Assembly: GCF_902498195.1 (NCBI RefSeq)
Contig: NZ_CABVIY010000004.1
Location: 620,001 to 684,000 of the forward strand
Length of the DNA: 64,000 nucleotides
Source of the DNA: Pseudomonas fluorescens
Lineage (GTDB): Bacteria; Pseudomonadota; Gammaproteobacteria; Pseudomonadales; Pseudomonadaceae
Direction: 5' to 3'
The position numbers and the translations under genes are program-made. Shown in pieces: positions 7,521-16,021 of the stretch. The notes beneath the pieces are model-generated. The model had not been told where the DNA came from, did not search any database, and was given only the letters and a program-made list of their open reading frames with translations. How positions within the stretch are numbered: the stretch's first letter is position 1; the number at the start of each line of letters is the position of its first letter.

Positions 7521-9071
7521 TCAGAGGCCTTGTTCACGGGCCATGTGCCGGGCGATGCGCACGCTGTCCCACAGTGCCGGCAGGATCACCAGCGACACCG
7601 GCACGGCGGTGATGACAATGAAGGACTGCAAGGCCGTCACGCCACCGGCGCCAATGGTGATCAGCACCACGGCCGCCAGGCCCATGCCGATGGCCCAGAA
7701 CCCGCACAGCCATTTCTTCGGCTTGTCGGTGCTGGACATCGCCAGCGCCACGGTGAAGGCCATCGCGTCGCCATTGGTGGCCACCGAGATGAAACTCAGG
7801 AACAGGAACAGTCCACTGATCAGGCCGCCGAGCGGCAGGTTCTGGGTGACGCCCAGCAGCAGGTCTTCAGGCTGGGTGCCATGGGCGGTGACGATACCGG
7901 GCGTCTGCAATTCCAGGCCGATGCCGGTGCCGCCGACCACGGTGAACCAGAACATGGTTACCAGCGGGGCGATGATCGACAGCGTCATGATGATCTCGCG
8001 AATGGTCCGCCCCCGCGAGATGCGTGCGACGTACAGCGCGACCATCGGTGCATAGCCGATGAACCAGCCCCAGTAGAACACCGTCCACCAGTCGAGCCAC
8101 TTGGGGTCGGCGCGGAACATCGTCAGCGGGATGAATTGCTCCACGTGCAGGGCGAAGGCCGAAGGGAAGCCGCTGAGGATAAACAGCGTCGGCCCGAACA
8201 CCACCATGAACAGCGCCAGCCCCAGCATCAGCCAGACGTTGATCTCGCTGACGAAACGGATGCCTTTGAGCCCGACCAGGCAAGAGGTGGTGTACATCAG
8301 CGTGACCAGCACGATGGTGACCGACTGAGTGACGATGCCGTTGGGCACGCCCCATACCGCGTGCAATGCGCTGCTGATTTGCAGGCCAAGGAAGCCGATC
8401 GGGCCGATGGTACCGGCGACCACGGCGATGATTGAGGTGGCGTCGGCGAAGGTGCCGATCGGGCCTTTCAGTGCGCGTTCGCCGAACAGCGGGTAGAGCA
8501 GGGTACGCGGTGCCAGCGGCAGGCCCTTGTCGTAATGCAAGTGCATCAGCACGATCGCCAACAGGCTGCCGAGCACCGCCCAAGCCAGGAAGCCCCAGTG
8601 TATGAAGGCCTGGGCCAGTGCCGCGGTCGCCGCCGCTTCGGTGTGCGGCTGCACGCCGGCGAAGAACGGTGGCGGGCTGGCGAAGTGCATCAGCGGTTCA
8701 GCCGCGGCCCAGAAGGCGCCGCCACCAGCGAGCAAGGCGCACATGATCACGGCGATCCAGTTGAAGGTGCTGATGTCCGGGCGCTGGTCGATGCCGCCCA
8801 GGCGCACGCGCCCGCATTTGGAGAAGCCGATGCCCAGGCTGACCACGAAGGTCGCCAGCATCAGCACTTGCCAGTACAGGCCGAAAGCCTTGGTCGACCA
8901 GGCGAACAGGGTGTTGACCAGTGCCGACACCATGTCGATGTCGACCAGCGCCGCAACCAGGAACGCGCCCAGGAACCCGCCGCTGATCAGGAACAGCGGC
9001 CAGTCGATGTCTTTGGCGATCGGCAGGCTCATGGTTTGAACCTCTGCCTCTAAGGTGCTTGGATTTTTCAT
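7521..9071 (-). CDS. BCCT-family (betaine/choline/carnitine) transporter
   Basis: 516 aa inner-membrane carrier with about 12 transmembrane helices. The BCCT signature region is present as WWTVFYWGWFIGYAP followed by ARISRGRTIRE, and the TM3 glycine-rich segment as GGGAFWAAAEPLMHF. BCCT proteins import quaternary or other N-methylated compounds by Na+ or H+ symport, or exchange. The short C-terminus (AREQGL) lacks the long osmosensory tail of BetP/BetT, which favours a nutrient-uptake role. GGAG lies 6 bases before the ATG at 9071; an internal ATG at 9032 is a possible alternative. It sits between the dipeptidase-like gene and two unassigned genes, so its substrate is probably the operon's catabolic substrate. 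Confidence 0.92.
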   Translation of the reverse strand: MKNPSTLEAEVQTMSLPIAKDIDWPLFLISGGFLGAFLVAALVDIDMVSALVNTLFAWSTKAFGLYWQVLMLATFVVSLGIGFSKCGRVRLGGIDQRPDISTFNWIAVIMCALLAGGGAFWAAAEPLMHFASPPPFFAGVQPHTEAAATAALAQAFIHWGFLAWAVLGSLLAIVLMHLHYDKGLPLAPRTLLYPLFGERALKGPIGTFADATSIIAVVAGTIGPIGFLGLQISSALHAVWGVPNGIVTQSVTIVLVTLMYTTSCLVGLKGIRFVSEINVWLMLGLALFMVVFGPTLFILSGFPSAFALHVEQFIPLTMFRADPKWLDWWTVFYWGWFIGYAPMVALYVARISRGRTIREIIMTLSIIAPLVTMFWFTVVGGTGIGLELQTPGIVTAHGTQPEDLLLGVTQNLPLGGLISGLFLFLSFISVATNGDAMAFTVALAMSSTDKPKKWLCGFWAIGMGLAAVVLITIGAGGVTALQSFIVITAVPVSLVILPALWDSVRIARHMAREQGL

Positions 9072-9129
9072 GAAATCTCCGGAACCTGCGATTGTTTTTA
9101 TTGTTGATGCTGTCCGTGCAGGAAGGGGC

Positions 9130-10116
9130 TCAGACCTGCGCCGCGGTGGCGGTTTCCAGCAGGCGCAGCCAGTTCAGTCCCATGATCTTGCGTACATCGT
9201 CCTCGGCAAAGCCACGGGCGCGCAGGCCCTTGGCGATGTTGGGGAAGTCACGGCTGTCGCGGAACCACTGCAACGGGTCCGGCCAGTTGGCGTTGTCCTT
9301 GGTCCCTTCGCCGTAGTCCTTCTCCTTGCTCCAGCGGCCGTTGCGCATCCACTCCAGTACCGACAGCGGTTGCGACTGGCACAGGTCGGTGCCGATGCCG
9401 ATGTGCTCGACGCCCATCAGGTCGGCGGTGCGGGCGATCATGTCGCAGAAGCTTTCCAGGCTGCAGGCCGAGGCGCCCTTGAGGTGGAAGGGATAAGTGC
9501 TGAAACCCAGCAGCCCACCGGACTCGGCGATGCCGCGCAGTACTGCGTCGGACTTGTTGCGCTTGGCCGCATGGAAGCTCGACGGGTTGGCGTGGGAGAT
9601 GATCACCGGCCGGCTCGACAGCTCGATAGCCTCCAGGGTGCTGCGTTCGGCGCTGTGGGACATGTCGATGAGCATGCCGACCCGGTTCATTTCGGCGATG
9701 ACCTGGCGACCGAAGCGGCTGATGCCGTTATCTTCGGTCTCGTAGCAGCCGCTGGCGAGCAGGCTCTGGTTGTTGTAGGTCAACTGCATCACGAACACGC
9801 CGAGCTGGCGAAAGACTTCCACCAGGTCGATGTCATCCTCGATGGGCGAGCAGTTCTGGAAGCCGAAAAACACGCCCACGCGGCCTTCTTCATGGGCCAG
9901 GCGGATATCGCCGGCCGAACGCACCGGGCGGATCAGCTCCGGCCAGGCTTCGAAACGACGGTTCCATTCGCCCAGGCGCGAGAGGGTTTCACGGGCGTTC
10001 TCGTGGTAGGCGATGGTGGCGTGTACCGCGCTCAAGCCACCGGCCTGCATTTGCTGGAATATTTCCGGGCTCCAGTTGGAGTACTGCAAGCCGTCGATCA
10101 TCAGAAGGTCGTGCAT
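9130..10116 (-). CDS. M19 membrane-dipeptidase-like amidohydrolase with altered metal site
   Basis: 328 aa, cytosolic. Family M19 (renal dipeptidase-like) fold, closest in style to the P. aeruginosa PA5396 type found beside glycine-betaine catabolic genes. Several canonical zinc ligands differ. The usual D-G-H-N-D motif is ID8-G-LQYSN, so the His-x-Asp pair is absent, and the bridging Glu position is Gln87 (FFGFQN). The later ligands are kept: H154 (LIDMSH), H175 (VIISHAN) and D244 (IGIGTD). It is therefore either a mononuclear hydrolase or has another activity. Its gene lies 13 bp after the aldehyde dehydrogenase and 58 bp before the BCCT gene. Confidence 0.85.
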   Translation of the reverse strand: MHDLLMIDGLQYSNWSPEIFQQMQAGGLSAVHATIAYHENARETLSRLGEWNRRFEAWPELIRPVRSAGDIRLAHEEGRVGVFFGFQNCSPIEDDIDLVEVFRQLGVFVMQLTYNNQSLLASGCYETEDNGISRFGRQVIAEMNRVGMLIDMSHSAERSTLEAIELSSRPVIISHANPSSFHAAKRNKSDAVLRGIAESGGLLGFSTYPFHLKGASACSLESFCDMIARTADLMGVEHIGIGTDLCQSQPLSVLEWMRNGRWSKEKDYGEGTKDNANWPDPLQWFRDSRDFPNIAKGLRARGFAEDDVRKIMGLNWLRLLETATAAQV

Positions 10117-10129
10117 GGCAGGCGCTCCA

Positions 10130-11572
10130 TCAAGGCCGGACGTAGGTGGTCTTGACCACGGTGTAGAAATCCCGGGCGTACTGCCCCTGTTCGCGCGGGC
10201 CGAAGCTGGAGGCTTTGCGGCCGCCGAACGGCACGTGGTAATCGGTACCGGCAGTGGGCAGGTTGACCATCACGCAGCCGGTCTGGGCGCGGCGCTTGAA
10301 CTCGCTGGCATGGCGCAGCGACTGGGTGATGATCCCGGCGGTGAGGCCGTATTCGGTGTCATTGAGGGTGGCCACGGCTTCTTCGAAATCACGTACGCGG
10401 ATGACGCAGGCGATGGGGCCGAACACTTCCTCGCGGTTGATGCGCATGTCGTTGCGGCTGTCGATGAACAGCGCCGGGCGCATGAAGTAGCCGTCGGTTT
10501 CCAGCTGCAGGCGTTCGCCGCCTTCGACCAGCGTCGCGCCCTCGGCCTGGGCCAGGCGCAGGTACTCCAGGTTCTGCTCCAGTTGCCGCGCCTCGGCCAC
10601 CGGGCCGATCTGCACGCCGGCCTCCAGGGCGTGGCCGACCTTGAGCTGGCGCATGCGCACGCGCAGGGCTTCGACGAAGCGATCATGGATGCCGTCGCAG
10701 ACGATCAGCCGCGAGGACGCCGTGCATTTCTGCCCGGTGCCGAAGAACGCGCCGTTGAGGGCGCACTCCACCGCCACGTCGAGGTCGGCGTCGTCCATCA
10801 CCACCAGGGCGTTCTTGCTGCCCATTTCCAGTTGGCAGCGCACCAGGTTGCCGGCGGTGGCGACGGCGACACGTTTGCCGGTGGCCAGGGAACCGGTGAA
10901 GGTCAGGGCATCGATATCGGCCGACTGAATCAGGGTTTCGCCGACACTGGCGCCGCTGCCCATCAGCAGGTTGAAGGTGCCGTGGGGCAGGGCCTGGCGG
11001 CTGATGATCTCGGTCAGCGCCCAGGCACTGGCCGGCACCAGGTTGGCCGGCTTGAACACCACGGCGTTGCCGAAGGCCAGGGCCGGGGCGATTTTCCAGG
11101 CCGCGGTGGCCATGGGAAAATTCCAGGGGGTGATGATGCCCACCACGCCGACTGGCTCGCGATGCACCAGGATATCGATGCCGGGACGCACCGAGTCGGC
11201 GGTCTCGCCCATCTGGCGCAGCACTTCGGCGGCGTAGTAATGGAAGAACTGGCCGCTGCGGTTGACCTCGCCGATGCCTTCGGCCAATGGCTTGCCTTCT
11301 TCGCGGGAGAGCAGTTGGCCGAGTTCTTCTTTGCGGGCGATCAGCTCGTCACCGATGGCCATCAGCACTTGTTGGCGCGCTTCCAGGCCAGTGGCCGCCC
11401 ACAGGGGTTGCGCGGTGCGGGCGGCCTGGATGGCCAGCCGGGTCTGTTCGGCGCTGGCCTGGTGGTACAAGCCGATCAGGTCGCGGCTGTCCGAGGGACT
11501 GTGGTTGCTCTGCGTGGCGTGGCCTTCGCACCACTGTCCATCGATGTAGTTTTTGTAGGGAGTGAGTGACAT
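10130..11572 (-). CDS. NAD(P)-dependent aldehyde dehydrogenase
   Basis: 480 aa, full-length ALDH superfamily enzyme. Cofactor and catalytic residues are in place: N151 (ITPWNFPMA), FTGS at 225-228, general base E249 (LEMGSKN), nucleophile C283 (GQKCTASSR) and EEVFGP. The sequence resembles alpha-ketoglutarate-semialdehyde / aminoaldehyde type dehydrogenases. It oxidises an aldehyde to a carboxylate in the cytosol. First gene of the minus-strand operon and divergent from the LysR at 11666, which probably controls it. The true aldehyde is not inferable from sequence. Confidence 0.92.
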   Translation of the reverse strand: MSLTPYKNYIDGQWCEGHATQSNHSPSDSRDLIGLYHQASAEQTRLAIQAARTAQPLWAATGLEARQQVLMAIGDELIARKEELGQLLSREEGKPLAEGIGEVNRSGQFFHYYAAEVLRQMGETADSVRPGIDILVHREPVGVVGIITPWNFPMATAAWKIAPALAFGNAVVFKPANLVPASAWALTEIISRQALPHGTFNLLMGSGASVGETLIQSADIDALTFTGSLATGKRVAVATAGNLVRCQLEMGSKNALVVMDDADLDVAVECALNGAFFGTGQKCTASSRLIVCDGIHDRFVEALRVRMRQLKVGHALEAGVQIGPVAEARQLEQNLEYLRLAQAEGATLVEGGERLQLETDGYFMRPALFIDSRNDMRINREEVFGPIACVIRVRDFEEAVATLNDTEYGLTAGIITQSLRHASEFKRRAQTGCVMVNLPTAGTDYHVPFGGRKASSFGPREQGQYARDFYTVVKTTYVRP

Positions 11573-11612
11573 TGAGAAGCCTCCGTTTGCGTGGCTTTCA
11601 TCTTGCGAGCAA

Positions 11613-11632
11613 TATGACGCAAATAAAAATTA
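11613..11632. promoter_or_regulatory. Candidate LysR operator between ALDH and LysR genes
   Basis: TTGCG at 11613-11617 and CGCAA at 11628-11632 form an inverted repeat in the 93-bp divergent intergenic region. It fits the placement expected for an LTTR recognition site shared by both promoters. Inferred from symmetry and position only. Confidence 0.4.
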
Positions 11633-11665
11633 ATAAAAAAAATGATCTGATAAGGATTACTAACC

Positions 11666-12553
11666 ATGCTGCCCGAGCTGAAAATCGCCCAGTTGCGCTA
11701 CTTCCTGCTGGTGGCCGAACTCAAGAGCTTCCACGCCGCCGCCCGCCAGGCCTACCGCACGCAGCCGGCGATCTCCCTCGCGGTGCGCGAGCTGGAGCAG
11801 AAGCTGGGCCAGGCGCTGATCGAGAAGGGCGGCGGTCGAGTGGAGCTGACGCCCTTTGGCGAGCATTGCCTGCCGCTGTTCCGAGGCCTGATCGACCACC
11901 ACGACCGCATCGCCCGCGAGGTGACCTTGCTGGTCCAGCACGAGATCGGCCAGGTCAGCATCGCCACCGTGCCGTCGGTGGCCAGTCGCCTGTTGCCGGG
12001 GCCACTGGCGCGTTTCGTCGCCGAGCACCCCAATGTGCAGATCAGCATCCAGGACGGCACCGCCGACAGCGTCCAGCAGTTGCTGACGCAAGGGGTTGTG
12101 GACTTCGGCATCAGCAGCATGTGGGTGGCGGACGAACAGATGGAGTTCGCGCCGATCCTCAACGACCAGGTGGGCGTGGTGTGCCGGGCCGATCACCCTT
12201 TGGTGCAGGCTGGTGGGGCGTTGCACTGGTCACATTTGCAAGGCTTGCCGATGATCCGCAACGGCACCTCACGGCTGCTGGAGGGCACCGAAGCCGAATG
12301 CCTGCTGGAGCACAGCCGCCTGTTCATCTCCAACATGATTTCGTTGATCGCGATGCTGGAAGAGGGCGTGGGCATCAGCACCTTGCCGTACCTGGCGTTC
12401 CCTCAGGAGAACGAAAAACTCGCCTTCCTGCCGCTGGCCGAACCGAAGGTGGAACGGCAGATCGGCATGCTCACGCGTAAAGGGCGCAGCCTGTCGCCGG
12501 CGGCGGGGGCGTTGATGAGGTTTTTGAAGGCGAACACCTCGCCTCAGCCGTAA
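11666..12553 (+). CDS. LysR-family regulator of the BCCT/dipeptidase/ALDH operon
   Basis: 295 aa. The N-terminal winged helix-turn-helix (about 8-66) includes FHAAARQAYRTQPAISLAVR and LIEKGGGRVELTPFG; the effector domain follows from about residue 90. LTTRs act as tetramers, usually activating a divergent operon on binding a pathway metabolite. The gene is divergent from the ALDH gene with 93 bp between starts, which makes the six-gene operon the natural target. The following REPIN starts 10 bp after the stop. Confidence 0.93.
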   Translation: MLPELKIAQLRYFLLVAELKSFHAAARQAYRTQPAISLAVRELEQKLGQALIEKGGGRVELTPFGEHCLPLFRGLIDHHDRIAREVTLLVQHEIGQVSIATVPSVASRLLPGPLARFVAEHPNVQISIQDGTADSVQQLLTQGVVDFGISSMWVADEQMEFAPILNDQVGVVCRADHPLVQAGGALHWSHLQGLPMIRNGTSRLLEGTEAECLLEHSRLFISNMISLIAMLEEGVGISTLPYLAFPQENEKLAFLPLAEPKVERQIGMLTRKGRSLSPAAGALMRFLKANTSPQP

Positions 12554-12562
12554 TCCGCCCCC

Positions 12563-12663
12563 TGTAGGAGCGAGCCTGCTCGCGAAAAACGCCCAGACAC
12601 CGCGTTCATTCAGACAGCCAGCGTTATCGTTGACGTCCATCGCGAGCAGGGCTCGCTCCTACA
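12563..12663. repeat. REPIN between convergent LysR genes
   Basis: TGTAGGAGCGAGCCTGCTCG at the left and the inverted copy ending GGCTCGCTCCTACA at the right, with spacer ACGCCCAGACACCGCGTTCA shared with the REPINs at 15563 and 52649. Fills the whole gap between two convergent genes. Confidence 0.9.
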
Positions 12664-12666
12664 GAC

Positions 12667-13572
12667 TCAGGTGAGCCGAACGTTTGCCACCAGGTAATCG
12701 AGAAACACCCGAACCCGCAGCGGCATCTGAGTACCCTGGCCGAGAAAGACCGCATGCACGGGGTCAGTGTCTCCGGGGTTGAAGGCTTGCAGCACCGGCA
12801 CCAGTCTTCCCGATGCAATGTCGTCCACCACCTGGAATTCATCGAGACGCGCCAGGCCTGCGCCCGCCACCGCCAACTGGCGCAGAGCCTCGCCGTCACT
12901 GGCAGTCAGATTGCCTTGCGGCGAGATGATCTGCTGCGAACCATTGACGATGAATGGCCAGCCTTTGAGCGTGCGTGTGTAGCCGAAGTCCAGCAGGTTA
13001 TGGCGGGTCAGATCGTCCGGCTGGGTCGGCAGACCATGGCGCTCCAGATAGTGAGGCGACGCAACGACGACCATTCGGGTCTCGCCCAGCTTTCTTGCCA
13101 CCAGCCGCGAACTCTCCAGCGGACCGTGACGAATCGCCACGTCGGTGCGCTCCTCAACCAGATTGACCACTTGATCCGTCAGCACGATATCGAGCGCGAT
13201 ACCCGAAAAACGCGCGAGAAATTCGTTAACCAGCGGAAATAGCACGCCCTGGGCAAAAGGCACGCTGGCACTGACCCGCAGACGCCCCCGTGGATCGCCC
13301 TGTCCCGAGGTGCTGCGTTCGGCATCTTCCACATCCGCCAGGATTCTTACGCATTGTTCATAGAACGAATGGCCTTCGGGCGTCGGCATCAGCCGCCGCG
13401 TCGTGCGATTGAGCAAGCGTGCCTGAAGGCGCGTTTCAAGGCGTGTCAACAGCTTGCTGACGGCCGAAGGCGTCATGCGAAATTCCCGTGCAGCCGCTGA
13501 AAAATTGCCGAGCTCCATGACCCGGACAAACACTTCCATCTCTGCCAGACGATTGATATCCCAACGTGCCAT
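12667..13572 (-). CDS. LysR-family regulator, divergent from the PRISE-type reductase
   Basis: 301 aa. The HTH region is FSAAAREFRMTPSAVSKLLT with LLNRTTRRLMPTPEG, typical of the AaeR/DmlR-like LysR branch that controls nearby oxidoreductases. The effector domain carries VSASVPFAQGVLFPLVNEFL. Its start lies 107 bp from the start of the divergent reductase at 13680, so local control of that gene is likely. Confidence 0.92.
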   Translation of the reverse strand: MARWDINRLAEMEVFVRVMELGNFSAAAREFRMTPSAVSKLLTRLETRLQARLLNRTTRRLMPTPEGHSFYEQCVRILADVEDAERSTSGQGDPRGRLRVSASVPFAQGVLFPLVNEFLARFSGIALDIVLTDQVVNLVEERTDVAIRHGPLESSRLVARKLGETRMVVVASPHYLERHGLPTQPDDLTRHNLLDFGYTRTLKGWPFIVNGSQQIISPQGNLTASDGEALRQLAVAGAGLARLDEFQVVDDIASGRLVPVLQAFNPGDTDPVHAVFLGQGTQMPLRVRVFLDYLVANVRLT

Positions 13573-13679
13573 TGTGAATGTATGTCATAGAAGCCAGTCG
13601 TGATTGCAGTCTATATCACAGGTGCTGGCGAAGGCATCCTGTCTCTCAACCGCACACAACGTGCGCAAGGAGAGAGCTG

Positions 13680-14768
13680 ATGAGTGACATTCAAAACACT
13701 GGAGATCGCGTGAGCCCTGCAGCGGTCCATGCAAAAGTCGCGCTGGTCGTCGGCGCCAACGGCATCATTGGTAACGCCGTCGCGCAGGAACTCAAGCGCG
13801 AAGGCTGGCGGGTCCGGGCGCTTGATCGCCGAACCGTCACGGGCACCGAGACGGTCATCGCCGACCTGACCGACGCCGATGCCGTGGCCCTCGCGGTAAA
13901 GGCTGCCCGAGATACCACGCATGTTTTTTACGCGGCCTTCAGCCCCGATCCGGACCTGGCCGTAGAAGCCAATCGCAATGCTGGTATGTTGGCCAACGTC
14001 CTCGATGGACTGGAGCGAGCGGATTCGGCCCTGGAGCGGGTGGTCATCTATCAGGGATTCAAAATCTACGGCTCCCACCTTGGCGCGACCGTTCGTACAC
14101 CGGCACTGGAAAACGACGCAGGGCATATGCCGCCGAATTTGTATCTCGCCCAGGAAGCGCAACTCAAACAACGCGCGGACAAGGCTCGCTGGGATTATGT
14201 GGCGCTGCGACCTGACCTGGTGATCGGGGATATCTTTGGCAACCCGATGAACATTGCACTGGTCATTGGGGTCTTCGCAGCACTGTCCCGGGAACTGAAC
14301 ATTCCGATGCGATTCCCTGGCACCGATAAAGCCTACGGGCAGTTGCAGCAATTCACCGATGCCGGCTTGCTGGCCCGGGCCAGTGTCTGGGCTGCATTGA
14401 GCGAGACTGCGGGTGGAGAGGCGTTCAATATCACCAACGGTGACATTTTTCGCTGGGAGCGCATGTGGGAGGACGCGGCCAGGCATCTGGGGATGGAAAC
14501 GGCATCTGTGGTGCCACTAACGCTTACGCGCCACATGCCGGACAAGGCAGCGCTCTGGCGCGAGATCTCCGAGCGTCACGGCCTGATCCAGCCGGACCTG
14601 GAAAAGCTGGTTCAGTGGGGCTTCGGGGATTTCATCTTCCACACCGAGACCGACATCATCTCGGATACCAACAAAATCTACCGTTACGGCTTTACCGAAA
14701 GGGTCGACTCGAAAGCCTCGTTGTTCGAGGCGCTGGACAGTCTCAGGAAACAACGTGTGCTGCCTTGA
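13680..14768 (+). CDS. PRISE-type short-chain dehydrogenase (progesterone 5-beta-reductase/iridoid-synthase-like)
   Basis: 362 aa, cytosolic atypical SDR. The nucleotide-binding loop is VGANGIIGN (G25, G28, G31). The catalytic pair matches the PRISE pattern: K128 in YQGFKIYGSH and Y155 in MPPNLYLAQEAQL. PRISE enzymes reduce activated C=C bonds of enones with NADPH. The start at 13680 is set by a strong AAGGAG 7 bases upstream; an earlier in-frame start is open but lacks one. Divergent from a LysR regulator. The substrate is unknown; detoxification of small enones is plausible. Confidence 0.85.
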   Translation: MSDIQNTGDRVSPAAVHAKVALVVGANGIIGNAVAQELKREGWRVRALDRRTVTGTETVIADLTDADAVALAVKAARDTTHVFYAAFSPDPDLAVEANRNAGMLANVLDGLERADSALERVVIYQGFKIYGSHLGATVRTPALENDAGHMPPNLYLAQEAQLKQRADKARWDYVALRPDLVIGDIFGNPMNIALVIGVFAALSRELNIPMRFPGTDKAYGQLQQFTDAGLLARASVWAALSETAGGEAFNITNGDIFRWERMWEDAARHLGMETASVVPLTLTRHMPDKAALWREISERHGLIQPDLEKLVQWGFGDFIFHTETDIISDTNKIYRYGFTERVDSKASLFEALDSLRKQRVLP

Positions 14769-14793
14769 GGGATAGGCATTCGGTGAGTGGCGG

Positions 14794-15468
14794 CTAAGGC
14801 GCCAGCTTGCCCTTGAGTTCAGCTTCGCTCCAGATCCCGGCGAGCGGGCCGCCCGGCAAACCTTCATTGGCTCGCGCCAGCGGGAACAGCACCGGCACGA
14901 ATCCGGCGTCGCGCACCAGGCGGGCGCCCATGTCCCGGGCCTGGGCGTCGTCGGCGAACACGGGCAGCGCCTTACCCTGGCCGGACTGGTCTTTCATCGA
15001 GGCGAAACCAATGGCGTTGAAGGCCCGGGCCAGGTGTATCCCGGGCAAATACTGCTGGTCGGCCAGGGCGACGCCGGTGTCCAGCGCCTTGCGCCCGATG
15101 TCGCCGTCACGCCCGCTGAACGGGTTGCTGGTACTGAACACCACCTTGCCGTCGAGCTTGCCCTTCAACTGTTCGGACAGCGCCGGCATGGCGCCGTAGG
15201 GAACACTCAACACGATCACATCGCCCCAGGCGGCGGCCTCGCTGACGGTGCCCGCCCGGGCGTTGGGACCGGCGCTCTTGACCAGATCGTCCAGTTCTTC
15301 GGGGTGGCGCGAGGAAAACATTACCGAGTGTCCGGCCTTCACCCACAAGGTGCCCAGCGTACCGCCGACATTACCGGCGCCGATCACGCTGAGCTTGAGG
15401 CTGTCCGCCATGGCCTGGCTGGTGCACAGGACCATGCCGGCGAAGATCAGAAAGAGGGTTCTGGACAT
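14794..15468 (-). CDS. Exported NADP-binding Rossmann oxidoreductase (F420:NADP oxidoreductase-like)
   Basis: 224 aa. Residues 1-21 form a clear Sec signal peptide (LFLIFAGMVLCTSQAMA). The mature protein begins with a Rossmann dinucleotide fold, LSVIGAGNVGGTLG (G30-AGNVG). It follows the NADPH-dependent F420 reductase / YffO-like pattern: SSRHPEELDDL after strand 2, VIVLSVPYGAMP and ARAFNAIGF. A periplasmic location for an NAD(P)-binding fold is unusual. It is convergent with the PRISE reductase, with 25 bp between stops. Confidence 0.82.
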   Translation of the reverse strand: MSRTLFLIFAGMVLCTSQAMADSLKLSVIGAGNVGGTLGTLWVKAGHSVMFSSRHPEELDDLVKSAGPNARAGTVSEAAAWGDVIVLSVPYGAMPALSEQLKGKLDGKVVFSTSNPFSGRDGDIGRKALDTGVALADQQYLPGIHLARAFNAIGFASMKDQSGQGKALPVFADDAQARDMGARLVRDAGFVPVLFPLARANEGLPGGPLAGIWSEAELKGKLAP

Positions 15469-15562
15469 GCGCGGTGCTCCTGCGTTGCTTGAACGGTGTT
15501 GTTACCACCCTAGTACAGGATTTTCTAAAGACGATGAATCGATCCGGATGCACGCGTACCCC

Positions 15563-15662
15563 TGTGGGGGCGAGCCTGCTCGCGAAAAACGCCCAGACAC
15601 CGCGATCATTCAGACAGGGCGCGTTATCGTTAACGTCCTTCGCGAGCAGGCTCGCTCCTACA
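15563..15662. repeat. REPIN
   Basis: TGTGGGGGCGAGCCTGCTCG at the left and its inverted partner ending AGGCTCGCTCCTACA at the right; spacer nearly identical to the REPIN at 12563. Confidence 0.9.
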
Positions 15663-15674
15663 GGGAAGTGTGCA

Positions 15675-16020
15675 CATCCACCAAAGCCAGGTCGGCTTTA
15701 AGGCCGCCTCGCTTGGCTTTTGATTTTGATCTGGGCGCCCCGTTAAACCACGCTGGCCGAACGCAGGCATTGCGCAGTGGGGAAACCGGCAGGACGCCGG
15801 TTTAGCCGCGCTGGGCCAGGGACGGCCCATCGCGGCGACCCACGGAGCAATGCCGGAGAGAGGGCATGCCGAGCCCTAGCGAGGCACCGAGTGGTGGGGC
15901 AAGAGCGCTTTGGTTACTTTCGCGCTTTTCGAAAGTGACTCGCCGTAAGGGCGAAACCATAAGTCGCCGTTACCGCAGCAACGGATATTCACCCAACCCA
16001 ACCCAACCCAACCCAACCCA
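15675..16020 (+). repeat. Longest copy of the dispersed intergenic repeat, ending in (ACCCA)6
   Basis: Starts AAGCCAGGTCGGCTTTAAGG and runs through GATCTGGGCGCCCCGTTAAA, GAGGCACCGAGTGGTGGGGC, TTTCGCGCTTTTCGAAAGTG and CCGTTACCGCAGCAACGGAT. It closes with six perfect ACCCA units at 15991-16020, which abut the stop codon of the next gene. No convincing gene lies between 15469 and 16021. Confidence 0.75.
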
Positions 16021-16021
16021 A

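Noticed and set aside
5811..8435. An 874-codon open frame on the plus strand
   Set aside because: It is antisense to the 564-aa protein and BCCT genes, which have clear motifs and ribosome sites. Long antisense frames are common in GC-rich Pseudomonas, and the peptide is low-complexity Gln/His/Arg.
10013..11569. A 518-codon plus-strand frame
   Set aside because: Antisense to the aldehyde dehydrogenase, whose catalytic residues are all intact.
15991..16020. (ACCCA)6 as a CRISPR or iteron array
   Set aside because: Simple 5-bp tandem repeat without spacers, replication genes or cas genes nearby; treated as part of the dispersed repeat.
15675..16020. Peptides such as GAPLNHAGRTQAL as a gene
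   Set aside because: The same reading occurs in every copy of the dispersed repeat at intergenic sites, without ribosome sites or conserved length.
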